A stretch of DNA of 64,000 bases from Paraburkholderia aspalathi. Lineage in GTDB: Bacteria; Pseudomonadota; Gammaproteobacteria; Burkholderiales; Burkholderiaceae. Below are positions 53,655 through 62,469 of the stretch, piece after piece. The notes beneath the pieces were generated by a model. The model was not told the DNA's origin and did no database searches. It worked only from the letters and a program-made list of their open reading frames with translations. The translations under genes and the position numbers were made by a program. The first letter of the stretch is position 1. Each line of letters starts with the position of its first letter. The stretch covers positions 57,082 through 121,081 of the forward strand of contig NZ_FPBH01000032.1 of NCBI RefSeq assembly GCF_900116445.1, in the 5' to 3' direction.

Positions 53655-55642
53655 CAGTCCACCTCAACCGCAATGTGGGCACCAGCGCCGGAGCGTTTTT
53701 CTTCAATCAACGCGACCGTGTCGGCCGGGATGTAATAGCCGTCGTTGTCCTGGAAGCTATAGATGATCACCGCGCCGATTGCACCGACCAGGCCGACGAT
53801 CGCCAGCCACCAGATGTGCCACACACCGGCAAAGCCGAGCGCCAGCGAAAACAGGCCAACCAGCAGACCCGCTGACGTATTCGACGGCATATGAATGTCG
53901 CGATACACCGGCTCTGCTTGCGGCGCTTTACGCGACTTCATGTCGGTGAACGCATCCAGCTTGCGCACTGTCGGGATGATCGCGAAGTTGTACACCGGCG
54001 GCGGCGAGCTCATCGCCCATTCCAGCGTATGACCGTTCCACGGATCGCCTGTGACGTCGCGATTTTCCGGCAGATTACGGTCGCGGATACTGACGTACAG
54101 CTGCGCCAGCTGGCAGGCAATGCCGATAGCGATCAGCCCCGCGCCGAATGCAGCGAGGATCAGCCACGGGTGCCATGCCGGATTGTCGTAATGGTTCAGA
54201 CGGCGCGTCATGCCCATGAAGCCGAGCACATACAGCGGCATGAACGCGACATAGAAACCGACCAGCCAGAACCAGAACGCAGCCTTGCCGAGTTTTTCGT
54301 TCAGCTTGAAACCGAACGCTTTCGGGAACCAGTAGTTGAAACCGGCCAGATAACCGAACAGCACGCCACCGATGATCACATTGTGGAAGTGAGCGATCAG
54401 GAACAGGCTGTTGTGCAGCACGAAGTCCGCGCCCGGGATCGCCATCATCACGCCGGTCATCCCGCCGATCGTGAACGTGATCATGAAGCCGATCGTCCAC
54501 AGTACAGGCGTGGTGAATTCCAGACGGCCCTTGTAGATCGTGAACAACCAGTTGAACACCTTCACGCCGGTCGGAATCGCAATCACCATCGTCGCAATGC
54601 CGAAGAACGCATTGACGTCGGCGCCCGAACCCATCGTGAAGAAGTGGTGCAGCCACACGAGGAACGACAGCACCATGATCGCGCAGGTTGCCCACACCAT
54701 CGTCTTGTAGCCAAACAGCGGCTTCTTGGCGAAGGTAGCGACGACTTCCGAGAAAATACCGAACGCCGGCAGGATCAGGATGTACACCTCAGGGTGACCC
54801 CATGCCCAGATCAGGTTCAGGTACAGCATGGCGTTGCCGCCACCGTCGTTCGTGAAGAAGTGCATGCCGAGGTAGCGGTCCAGACCGAGCAACGCAAGCG
54901 TCACGGTCAGGATCGGGAACGAGGCCATGATCAGCACGTTGGTGCAGAGCGCGGTCCACGTGAACACCGGCATCTTCATCCAGGTCATGCCCGGGGCACG
55001 CATCTTCACGATCGTCGCGAAGAAGTTCACGCCGGTAAGCAAGGTGCCGATACCGGAGAGCTGCAAACTCCACAGGTAATAGTCGACCCCGACACCCGGA
55101 CTGAACTGCAACTCCGACAGCGGCGGATAAGCCAACCAACCTGTTTGCGCGAACTCACCGATCACCAGCGACACGTTGATCAGAATCGCGCTGACCGCGG
55201 TCATCCAGAAGCTCAACGAGTTGATGAAGGGGAACGCAACGTCGCGCGCACCGATCTGCAGCGGCACGATCAGGTTCATCAGGCCGATCATGAATGCCAT
55301 CGCCATGAAGAAAATCATGATGACGCCGTGGGCCGTGAACACCTGGTCATAGTGGTGCGGCGGCAGATAGCCGGGGCTCATATAGCCGAGCGCCTGTTGC
55401 AGACGCATCATGATCGCGTCCGAGAAGCCGCGCAGCAGCATGATCATCGCCACGATGATGTACATGATGCCGAGCTTCTTATGGTCGACGGAGGTCAGCC
55501 ATTCCGTCCACAGGTAGCGCCATTTGCCGAGATAGGTGACCGTGCCGAGCACAGCCAACCCGACGAGCGCCATGAAGATGCCCGCGCCCACGATGATTGG
55601 CTCGTGGTACGGAATCGCATCGAGCGTAAGTTTTCCGAACAT
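53654..55642 (-). CDS. cyoB: Cytochrome bo3 ubiquinol oxidase subunit I
   Basis: A 662-residue haem-copper oxidase core subunit. The haem and CuB ligand regions are intact: TAHGVIMIFFMAMAFMIGLM, the WAWGHPEVYILILPAFG motif with the cross-linked His-Tyr pair, VWLHHFFTMG, and FLIAHFHNVIIGGVLFGY. Fifteen hydrophobic segments are expected at this length. It oxidises ubiquinol and pumps protons while reducing oxygen to water. It lies 3 bases after cyoA. Confidence 0.97.
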   Translation of the reverse strand: MFGKLTLDAIPYHEPIIVGAGIFMALVGLAVLGTVTYLGKWRYLWTEWLTSVDHKKLGIMYIIVAMIMLLRGFSDAIMMRLQQALGYMSPGYLPPHHYDQVFTAHGVIMIFFMAMAFMIGLMNLIVPLQIGARDVAFPFINSLSFWMTAVSAILINVSLVIGEFAQTGWLAYPPLSELQFSPGVGVDYYLWSLQLSGIGTLLTGVNFFATIVKMRAPGMTWMKMPVFTWTALCTNVLIMASFPILTVTLALLGLDRYLGMHFFTNDGGGNAMLYLNLIWAWGHPEVYILILPAFGIFSEVVATFAKKPLFGYKTMVWATCAIMVLSFLVWLHHFFTMGSGADVNAFFGIATMVIAIPTGVKVFNWLFTIYKGRLEFTTPVLWTIGFMITFTIGGMTGVMMAIPGADFVLHNSLFLIAHFHNVIIGGVLFGYLAGFNYWFPKAFGFKLNEKLGKAAFWFWLVGFYVAFMPLYVLGFMGMTRRLNHYDNPAWHPWLILAAFGAGLIAIGIACQLAQLYVSIRDRNLPENRDVTGDPWNGHTLEWAMSSPPPVYNFAIIPTVRKLDAFTDMKSRKAPQAEPVYRDIHMPSNTSAGLLVGLFSLALGFAGVWHIWWLAIVGLVGAIGAVIIYSFQDNDGYYIPADTVALIEEKRSGAGAHIAVEVD

Positions 55643-55645
55643 GCG

Positions 55646-56551
55646 TTACCCCTTACCCTTAGGCGCACAGTTAGCGTCGTTCATGTTGTCGAGGACGTTA
55701 CCGTTGTTGTATCGGGCAATGATGTTGTGAAAGAGCTTCGGATCGACCGACGAGAAGTAGCGCACCGGCTCCTTCTCGGTAGGCGCCGACATCGCGTGAT
55801 AGCGGTCCATGTCGAGACGGTCGGACGAGGCGCGGACCTTGCTGACCCACGCGTTGAATTCGTCGGGCGACGTGGCGAGCGCGCGGAACTTCATGTCCGA
55901 GAAGCCCTTGCCGCTGAAGTTCGCCGCGGTGCCTGCGTAGTTGCCGGCCTCGTCGGCGATCAGATGCAGACGCGTTTGCATGCCCGCCATCGCGTATATC
56001 TGGCCGCCGAGTTGCGGAATGAAGAAGGAGTTCATCACCGTGTCGGACGTGATGAGGAAGTTCACCGGCGTGCCGACCGGGAACGCCAGCTGGTTCACCG
56101 ATGCAATGCCGAGGTCGGGATAGATGAAGAGCCACTTCCAGTCGAGTGCGACGACTTCGACGTTGATCGGCTTGACCTGCGACTCGAGCGGTTTATACGG
56201 ATCGAGCTCGTGTGTGCTCTTCCACGTCAGCACGGCGAGGAACAGAATGATCAGCGTCGGAATCGTCCAGATGGCGATTTCAATGCCGGTGGAATGCACC
56301 CAACCCGGCTTGTACTCGGCATTCCTGTTCGACTCGCGATAGCGCCATGCGAACAGCAGCGTGAGCGCGATAACCGGAACGACCACGATCAGCATGGCCC
56401 AGAGCGACGTGGCAATCAGCTCACGTTCAGCCAGACCCACACTCCCCTTCGGATTCAAAACATCGAGGTTGCTGCAACCCGAGAGCAACAACACAAGGCC
56501 GGCGGAAAGGAAACCTGCCGACCCTCGCAGCGTTTTTCCTTTCATATCCAT
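55646..56551 (-). CDS. cyoA: Cytochrome bo3 ubiquinol oxidase subunit II
   Basis: A 301-residue lipoprotein subunit. A lipobox LLSGC gives lipidated Cys26. Two membrane helices follow (SLWAMLIVVVPVIALTLLFAW and IEIAIWTIPTLIILFLAVLTW), then a periplasmic cupredoxin domain (VEVVALDWKWLFIYPDLGIA, FLITSDTVMNSFFIPQLGGQIYAM). The CuA-ligand cysteines of cytochrome c oxidases are absent, as expected for a quinol oxidase. The start has AAAGG upstream. First gene of cyoABCD, so the promoter should lie within 56552-56869. Confidence 0.96.
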   Translation of the reverse strand: MDMKGKTLRGSAGFLSAGLVLLLSGCSNLDVLNPKGSVGLAERELIATSLWAMLIVVVPVIALTLLFAWRYRESNRNAEYKPGWVHSTGIEIAIWTIPTLIILFLAVLTWKSTHELDPYKPLESQVKPINVEVVALDWKWLFIYPDLGIASVNQLAFPVGTPVNFLITSDTVMNSFFIPQLGGQIYAMAGMQTRLHLIADEAGNYAGTAANFSGKGFSDMKFRALATSPDEFNAWVSKVRASSDRLDMDRYHAMSAPTEKEPVRYFSSVDPKLFHNIIARYNNGNVLDNMNDANCAPKGKG

Positions 56552-56869
56552 TGCCTTTCTTCTACGACTTCAACGAACGTCATTCGACCGCTCTCCATTA
56601 GTAAGCGATCGCATAATAGGGGGTCGTCAAGGGGATATAAACACTCGTTTTCGCAACGATCTATTGCGCCGCAACACCGTGTGACATGTTGCCGCACTGC
56701 TGTGCGCACGTGAGGGTTTGCAATGCGCTATTGCGAAGTGCCGGCGGGATCGCCGGATCACAAAAGTCCCTTCAAACAAGCATTAAAACGCAGCGTGACC
56801 TGAGCGATTAGGCTGCGCGGATGCCCAGAAAGGACGTATGTATGGGTGCGAAAAAGCGCGTCCGCCCTG
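56552..56869. other. Gene-free upstream region of the cyo operon
   Basis: About 320 bases between cyoA and the nuoM terminator. I see no credible ORF or RNA gene. A TTGACG occurs on the minus strand near 56620, but no well-spaced -10 box follows it, so I do not call a promoter position. Confidence 0.4.
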
Positions 56870-56894
56870 GCAACATCCTGGCGACGGATGTTGC
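56870..56894 (-). terminator. Hairpin terminator of the nuoM gene
   Basis: A 9-bp perfect repeat, gcaacatcc (56870-56878) and ggatgttgc (56886-56894), with a 7-base loop, just after the nuoM stop. In the minus direction a GC-rich run and then CTTTTTCGC follow about 30 bases later. Confidence 0.6.
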
Positions 56895-56919
56895 ACCTGC
56901 GACACGCGCCTTGTTTTGA

Positions 56920-58473
56920 TCAGCCCGGTGTGCGTGCCGCGACAGTAGCGGGCGCCGCAGCCTGCAGGTGCTCGCCACCGTCAGCCGGTACGGAGTCTGA
57001 CGGATGCAGGCTACGTTCCGATTGCGCCAGCAGCGTGCCGACCGACGGGTCGATCGCATCGGTGAACGGCTTCGGATTGATACCGATGGCCAGCACCAGC
57101 AAAGCCATCGCGCCGAGCAGCACGAACTCGCGCTTGCCGAGGTCCTGAAGCTTCGCGACGCGTGCATTGGCAATCGCGCCGAAAATCACGCGCTTGTACA
57201 TCCACAGCGTGTAGGCCGCGCTCAGGACCAGCGTGGAGGCCGCGATGGCGCCGATCCAGAAATTGAAGCGGATCGCGCCCATCAACACCATAAACTCGCC
57301 GACAAAACCCGAGGTACCCGGCAGACCGATATTGGCCATCGAGAACAGCATCACGAACGCGGCGAAGCGCGGCATCGTGTTGGCAACGCCGCCGTATTCA
57401 GCGATCGAAGCCGTCTTCGTGCGGTCGAAGAGCATGCCCGTGCACAGCAGCATCGCACCGGACACCACGCCGTACGACAGCATCTGCACGATCGCACCGG
57501 CCTGGCCGATACGGTTGAAGACGAACAGGCCGAGCGTCACGAGGCCCATGTGCGCGATCGTCGAATACGCGAGCAGGCGGCGCATGTCGGTCTGCACGAG
57601 TGCCAGCAGGCTCGAATAGATCACCGCGACCAGCGACAGCGTGATCATCATCGGCGCGAAGAAATGACTGGCTTGCGGGGCGATCGGCAACGCGAAACGC
57701 AGCAGACCGTAGCCGCCCAGCTTGAGCATGCCGATCATCACCGCGGCGCCGGTCGGGCCGTCAAGGTGGACGTCAGGCAGCCACGTGTGCAGCGGCCACA
57801 TCGGCACCTTCACACCGAACGCAGCAAGGAAGCCGAGAAAGATCAGAACCTGCGGCCATGTGCCGAGGCGCGTTTCACGCCACAGCGCGAGGTCGAAGCT
57901 GTGCGTCTGCGCATACAGGTACAGCATCGACATCAGCATCATCAAAGAGCCGAGGAACGAGACGAAGAAGAACTTCACCGCAGCATACGAGCGGTTCGAA
58001 TTGCCCCACGTCCCGATCAGCAGGTACAGCGGAATCAGCGTCGCTTCGAACGAGATGAAGAACAGCATGCCGTCCATCGACGTGAACACGCCCTGCATGA
58101 AACCCGACAGCATCAGGAAGGCGCCGAAGTACTGCGCGGTGCGCTCGGTGATCGACTCCCACGAGGCGACCACGATGATGATCGTGGTCAGCGCGGTCAA
58201 CGCGACGAGCCACAGCGAAATGCCATCCACCCCCACGTGCCACGCGATATCGAATGTGGGCGACCAGCGGACGTTCTCGACGAACTGCATCGACGTCACG
58301 TCGTTACGGAAATTCGATACGAGCGGAATCACCGGCAGGAAACCCGCTATCGCGCCGATCAACGCGAGCCATCGCGTGCGGCTACGTGCCGCGTCCGATC
58401 CGGCACGCAAAACCACCAGGCCGGCGACAATAGGGATCCAGATGAGTAGGCTAAGAAGCGGAGGCAATGGCAT
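56920..58473 (-). CDS. nuoM: NADH-quinone oxidoreductase subunit M (stand-alone)
   Basis: A 517-residue proton-pumping antiporter-like subunit of complex I. I use the ATG at 58473 (MPLPPLLSLLIWIPIVAG), since the frame upstream starts with TTG. The family marks are FDIAWHVGVDGISLWLV, LFFISFEATLIPLYLLIG with the membrane Glu, FGVKVPMWPLHTWLPDVHLDGPTGAAVMIGMLKLGGYGLLRF with the pumping Lys, and FSMANIGLPGTSGFVGEFMVLMG. A typical complete NuoM. It lies alone between a terminator and a 0.69-kb gene-free stretch, with no other nuo gene in the window, which is unusual for a gene normally in nuoA-N. Confidence 0.92.
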   Translation of the reverse strand: MPLPPLLSLLIWIPIVAGLVVLRAGSDAARSRTRWLALIGAIAGFLPVIPLVSNFRNDVTSMQFVENVRWSPTFDIAWHVGVDGISLWLVALTALTTIIIVVASWESITERTAQYFGAFLMLSGFMQGVFTSMDGMLFFISFEATLIPLYLLIGTWGNSNRSYAAVKFFFVSFLGSLMMLMSMLYLYAQTHSFDLALWRETRLGTWPQVLIFLGFLAAFGVKVPMWPLHTWLPDVHLDGPTGAAVMIGMLKLGGYGLLRFALPIAPQASHFFAPMMITLSLVAVIYSSLLALVQTDMRRLLAYSTIAHMGLVTLGLFVFNRIGQAGAIVQMLSYGVVSGAMLLCTGMLFDRTKTASIAEYGGVANTMPRFAAFVMLFSMANIGLPGTSGFVGEFMVLMGAIRFNFWIGAIAASTLVLSAAYTLWMYKRVIFGAIANARVAKLQDLGKREFVLLGAMALLVLAIGINPKPFTDAIDPSVGTLLAQSERSLHPSDSVPADGGEHLQAAAPATVAARTPG

Positions 58474-59159
58474 GTGTTCTGTTGAAAACTTGAAATACAA
58501 AACGCCGCATCAATGCCTTCAAAAACGAAAGCATTGAAATGGATATGTAGGCTGGATTTCGCTGAAATTGACGTGGAAGCAGTGCTGCCTGCCTCACGTT
58601 TACCCGCAGTCGAATGACCAAGGGTGGGAGATTACCAAGATAAGAATACTTTTGCAGCGCAACAACGCTGCAACGCCCTTGGTAATGCATTGTTGCCACG
58701 CCTGCCCTTGCGAAACGCCGAAAAATGTGCAGACGCACAAAGCAATTTTCCCAGGGTATACACCATGCTTTTTACATGAAGAAGCAAGCAATTGGCGGGC
58801 GATTAGCCGCTCTTGCATAAGCGCTTAGACGAGACGATCGCGTCGAAATAAATCATTCTGGTGCACGACACGCCATCAAAGCCGATTTCGAGCCGCCGGC
58901 GAAAATTTAACGCGCCCACGAGCAGAAAATTTTTTTGATCCGGCACTCTAAAGAAGCGTCGGCGCGAGCCCGAAAAGACCCTATCGATCGGGGTGGCGGT
59001 TCATTATCGGACAGGTATCGGGCTATGGCGGCGCTCGCCTGCGAGCCTTACAGAACCCGAATATACTTCGGCGGTTCAGGGGCCGACGCTCGTGCGTAGT
59101 ACGGTAGTTCTTCGCACGCCTGGACGCCGCCCTCACCGGCCAGACTTATCGGATACCGC
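58474..59159. other. Gene-free stretch (686 bases) between nuoM and an ABC transporter
   Basis: Contains no ORF I would believe: the open frames here are Cys-rich, unlike known proteins, and overlap each other on opposite strands. It holds a nested inverted-repeat element at 58618-58686 (listed separately) and A/T-rich patches near 58,900-58,940. Promoters for nuoM (minus) and the ABC transporter (plus) should lie within it. Confidence 0.5.
58618..58686. repeat. Nested inverted-repeat element with two alternative outer pairings
   Basis: An inner 8-bp stem, ttgcagcg (58652-58659) and cgctgcaa (58666-58673), lies inside a 9-bp outer pair, attaccaag (58631-58639) and cttggtaat (58678-58686). 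A competing 7-bp pair, ccaaggg (58618-58624) and cccttgg (58676-58682), uses the same right arm, so only one outer helix can form at a time. Confidence 0.5.
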
Positions 59160-59909
59160 ATGCCGCTTCGTGATGAAGGTGTCGTTCCCGCGCTCGAATG
59201 CCGCGGGCTTGGCAAGACGTATGGCGCCGGCCGCATCGTGCTGGCGCACCTCGATTTCACGCTCGCGCCGGGTGAATTCGTCGCGATCATGGGTGACTCC
59301 GGCGTCGGCAAATCGACGCTGCTCAATCTCATTGCAGGGCTCGACCGTGCGGATAGCGGCGACGTGATCATCGACGGCAGCGCAGTCTCGCATCTGGATG
59401 ACAACGCGGCAACGCGGTTGCGCCGGCAAAAACTGGGCTTCGTGTTCCAGGCGTTTCACGTACTGCCTCATCTGACGCTTGCACAGAATGTTGCGTTGCC
59501 GCTGCTGTTAAACGAGCTGCCCATGGCCGGCGCGCTCGAGATGCTGGCTGCCGTCGGCTTGAGTGGCCGTGGCGATGATTTTCCGCGGCAGCTGTCGGGC
59601 GGCGAGTTGCAACGCGTCGCCATTGCGCGGGCGCTCGTGCATCGTCCGAAACTGATTCTCGCCGACGAACCCACCGGCAACCTCGATCCCGATACCGCAC
59701 ACGAAGTACTCGGCCTGTTCCGCACGCAAAGCAAGGCAACCGGTGCGGCCACCATCATGGTCACGCACTCGGAGGCGGCCGCGGCAGTGGCGGACCGCAT
59801 TCTGATTTTGAGCGACGGCGGTTTGCATGCTTCATTGGGGCGCAACGCCTTTTCCGGCTCGGCCCCCGACGCTCGATCCGCTGCGCGTTCAGCTGATGAT
59901 GCACGCTGA
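59160..59909 (+). CDS. LolD/MacB-type ABC transporter ATP-binding protein
   Basis: A 249-residue ATPase of the LolD/FtsE-like (type VII) exporter family. Walker A is GDSGVGKSTL (about residues 45-54), the Q-loop is in GFVFQAFHVLPHLT, the signature is QLSGGELQRVAIARAL, Walker B is LILADEPTGNLD and the switch His is in MVTHSEAAA. The C-terminal 25 residues (SGSAPDARSAARSADDAR) are low-complexity and overlap the permease start. The partner permease overlaps by 14 bases. Together with the lipocalin-type protein that follows, it may move a hydrophobic molecule between envelope layers. Confidence 0.92.
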   Translation: MPLRDEGVVPALECRGLGKTYGAGRIVLAHLDFTLAPGEFVAIMGDSGVGKSTLLNLIAGLDRADSGDVIIDGSAVSHLDDNAATRLRRQKLGFVFQAFHVLPHLTLAQNVALPLLLNELPMAGALEMLAAVGLSGRGDDFPRQLSGGELQRVAIARALVHRPKLILADEPTGNLDPDTAHEVLGLFRTQSKATGAATIMVTHSEAAAAVADRILILSDGGLHASLGRNAFSGSAPDARSAARSADDAR

Positions 59910-62469
59910 CCCGCGCCCACTGGAACGAATGCGAGGTCATCGCAGGCTCGCGCGTTGGCTGTTGGGCGCAGAGTGGCGCAGTCATCGCGGACGCGCACTG
60001 GTTGCAATCGCAACGATCGCGCTCGGCGTCGCGCTTGGCTACGCCGTTCAATTGATCAACAGTGCGGCCTTCAACGAGTTCTCGGCGGCGGCGCGCAGCC
60101 TGTCGGGCGAGGCCGATCTGCAGGTGCGCGGTGCGCAACCTTTATTCGACGAATCCATCTACCCGCGTTTGTCGGCTGAGCCTGGTGTAGTGCTGGCGAG
60201 TCCGGTACTGGCTCTCGATGTGACCGTACCGGATCAGAGCGCCGCATTGCCCGTACTCGGTATCGATGTCTTCAAGGCAAGCCGCATTGCCCCTGATCTG
60301 ATCGGCGTGCCGTCGCCGGATCGGCCGTTCGATACCGTTGCGGCCGATACGATGTTTCTTTCGGCGGCGGCTCAACAATGGTTGAACGTGAAGATCGGCG
60401 ATGACGTGGCACTGCAAAGCGGCACGTCGATCGTGCACTTTCGTGTGGCCGGCGGTCCCGTGAGAACAAGGCCGGGACAGCGGCTTGCGGTAATGGATAT
60501 TGCCACCGCTCAGTGGAAGTTCGGCAAGGTGGGCAAGCTGTCGCGCATCGACGTGCAACTCGAACGCGGCGTCGATCGCGAACGCTTCAAACGTGATCTG
60601 CAAGCGCAACTCGGCAGCCGGTGGGTGATCTCCGAGACGCGCGACGCCGAAAGCCGCACCGATCGTTTGTCGCGCGCCTATCGAATCAATATGAACGTGC
60701 TCGCGCTGGTGGCGCTTTTCACTGGCGCGTTCCTCGTGTTTTCGACGCAGGCACTGGGCGTCGTGCGACGCCGTGCCCAGTTCGCAATGCTGCGCGTGCT
60801 TGGACTGACGCGCGGCCAGTTGCTGCGCCAGATCCTGATGGAAGGCGCACTGCTCGGCCTGCTCGGTTCGCTGTCCGGACTCGCGCTCGGCTATGCGATG
60901 GCGAGCGGCGCGTTGCGTTTTTTCGGCAGCGACCTGGGCGGTGGCTACTTTCCCGGCGTGCAGCCGCACGTCGGTTTCGAGCCGCTCGCTACCGCACTAT
61001 TTCTGATCCTCGGCATCGCCGTGTCGGTATTAGGCAGTCTTGCCCCCGCGTTGGAGGCGGCGCGTGCGCAGCCCGCGGCGGCGCTCAAAGCCGGTGCCGA
61101 AGAAGGCGCACTAGCCCGGCTCGCTACGCCTTGGCCCGCGTTGGCATGTCTGCTGGTTGCCGCCGTGCTCACTCAAGTGCCGCCTCTGTTCGATGCGCCT
61201 ATTGGCGGCTATCTGGCGGTTGCGCTGTTGCTGGTCGGTGGGATTGCGCTGATGCCGCGCGTGACGGCTTTGATCTTTGGCGCGGCAAGCCGTGCTATTG
61301 GCGCGCGGCGTCGGGCTGGCGCGGCGAGCACGTTGGCATTGGCGCGTCTCGCGAATGCGCCAGGCCATGCATCGATCGCAATGGGCGGCGTGCTGTCAAG
61401 CTTCGCGCTGATCGTCGCGATGGCGATCATGGTGGCGAGCTTCCGTGTTTCTGTCGAAGACTGGTTGGGCCACCTGCTCTCGGCCGATCTGTACGTTCGC
61501 GTGGCACCGAACGGCGACACCGGTGGCTTGCGCCCCGACGAACAGACTCTGCTGCGTACCGTGCCCGGCATCAAGACGGCAGCGTTCGCTCGCACCTCGC
61601 ATCTCACGCTCGATCCTGCACGGCCGGACATCGCCGTGCTCGCCCGTGAAATCGACGCCGCTGATCCGGGCGCAAATCTGCAGATGACCGGGGCGGTGCT
61701 GCCTCCTTCCGAGTTGCATGAGGGCGAGACACCTGTTTGGGTATCCGAAGCAATGGTCGATCTGTATGGGTACAAGCTTGGTCAGCGCGTGCAGTTACCG
61801 CTTGGTGAGCGCGGCCACGTGTTCGTTGTAGCCGGTGTATGGCGTGATTACGTGCGGCAGACCGGTGCGATTCAGATACGGCTTGCGGATTATCGACGCC
61901 TAACCGCCGACACTGGCGCGACGGATGTGGCTGTCACCGTTCAACCGGGAACGAGCGTCGAACGCGTGATGGCCGGCCTGCGTGCGCTGCCCTTCGGCGC
62001 ATCGCTGACCCTGTCGCAACCAGGCGAAATCCGTGCGCGTACGCTGGTCATTTTCGATCGAAGTTTTGCCGTCACTTATCTTCTCGAGGGAGTCGCGATC
62101 GTGATCGGCCTGTTCGGCGTCGCGGCGACGTTTTCCGCGCAGACACTCGCACGGGCCCGTGAGTTCGGCATGCTGCGGCATGTGGGCGTGACCCGCTCGC
62201 AGGTTCTCGCGATTCTTGCGCTCGAAGGCGGGATGCTCACCGCTTGCGGCATCGCGATGGGCTTCGTTCTTGGATTCGCGATCAGTCTGATCCTGGTGTT
62301 CGTCGTCAATCCGCAGTCGTTTCACTGGAGCATGTCGCTGCACGTTCCATGGACAGTGCTCGGCACGGTGGCGTTGGTGATGCTGGCTTCGTCGTGTTCG
62401 ACGGCGGTGATTGCGGGACGAGGCGCGGTGTCGGTGGATGCGGTGCGCGCGGTGAAGGAGGATTGGTGA
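59896..62469 (+). CDS. FtsX-like ABC transporter permease, large two-domain form
   Basis: An 857-residue integral membrane protein. The ATG at 59896 (or 59899) overlaps the ATPase gene end. Membrane segments come in groups: one at about residues 36-60 (ALVAIATIALGVALGYAVQL), three around 270-405, three to four around 430-545, and three near the C terminus (from YLLEGVAIVIGLFGVAATFSAQTLA). MacB-like periplasmic domains lie between them at about 60-265 and 545-730. FtsX cores (LRVLGLTRGQLLRQILMEGALLGLLGSLSGL and LRHVGVTRSQVLAILALEGGMLTACGIAMG) occur twice, so it is a tandem fusion of two FtsX-like permeases. The stop overlaps the next start by one base. Confidence 0.9.
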   Translation: MMHADPRPLERMRGHRRLARWLLGAEWRSHRGRALVAIATIALGVALGYAVQLINSAAFNEFSAAARSLSGEADLQVRGAQPLFDESIYPRLSAEPGVVLASPVLALDVTVPDQSAALPVLGIDVFKASRIAPDLIGVPSPDRPFDTVAADTMFLSAAAQQWLNVKIGDDVALQSGTSIVHFRVAGGPVRTRPGQRLAVMDIATAQWKFGKVGKLSRIDVQLERGVDRERFKRDLQAQLGSRWVISETRDAESRTDRLSRAYRINMNVLALVALFTGAFLVFSTQALGVVRRRAQFAMLRVLGLTRGQLLRQILMEGALLGLLGSLSGLALGYAMASGALRFFGSDLGGGYFPGVQPHVGFEPLATALFLILGIAVSVLGSLAPALEAARAQPAAALKAGAEEGALARLATPWPALACLLVAAVLTQVPPLFDAPIGGYLAVALLLVGGIALMPRVTALIFGAASRAIGARRRAGAASTLALARLANAPGHASIAMGGVLSSFALIVAMAIMVASFRVSVEDWLGHLLSADLYVRVAPNGDTGGLRPDEQTLLRTVPGIKTAAFARTSHLTLDPARPDIAVLAREIDAADPGANLQMTGAVLPPSELHEGETPVWVSEAMVDLYGYKLGQRVQLPLGERGHVFVVAGVWRDYVRQTGAIQIRLADYRRLTADTGATDVAVTVQPGTSVERVMAGLRALPFGASLTLSQPGEIRARTLVIFDRSFAVTYLLEGVAIVIGLFGVAATFSAQTLARAREFGMLRHVGVTRSQVLAILALEGGMLTACGIAMGFVLGFAISLILVFVVNPQSFHWSMSLHVPWTVLGTVALVMLASSCSTAVIAGRGAVSVDAVRAVKEDW

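Noticed and set aside
56600..56640. TTGACG as a cyo promoter -35 box
   Set aside because: No acceptable -10 box lies 16-18 bases downstream on the minus strand.
53891..56713. Long plus-strand open frame (940 codons) opposite the cyo genes
   Set aside because: It is the antisense of cyoABCD. The product is full of Arg, His, Glu and Gln with no domain, as expected for the complement of a GC-rich coding region.
57004..58449. Plus-strand open frame (481 codons) opposite nuoM
   Set aside because: Antisense shadow of a well-recognised NuoM gene, with the same His/Arg/Gln-rich composition.
58568..58828. Cys-rich 86-codon ORF in the nuoM-ABC gap
   Set aside because: It overlaps another open frame on the opposite strand, lacks a Shine-Dalgarno, and runs through the inverted-repeat element. 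Nothing supports translation.
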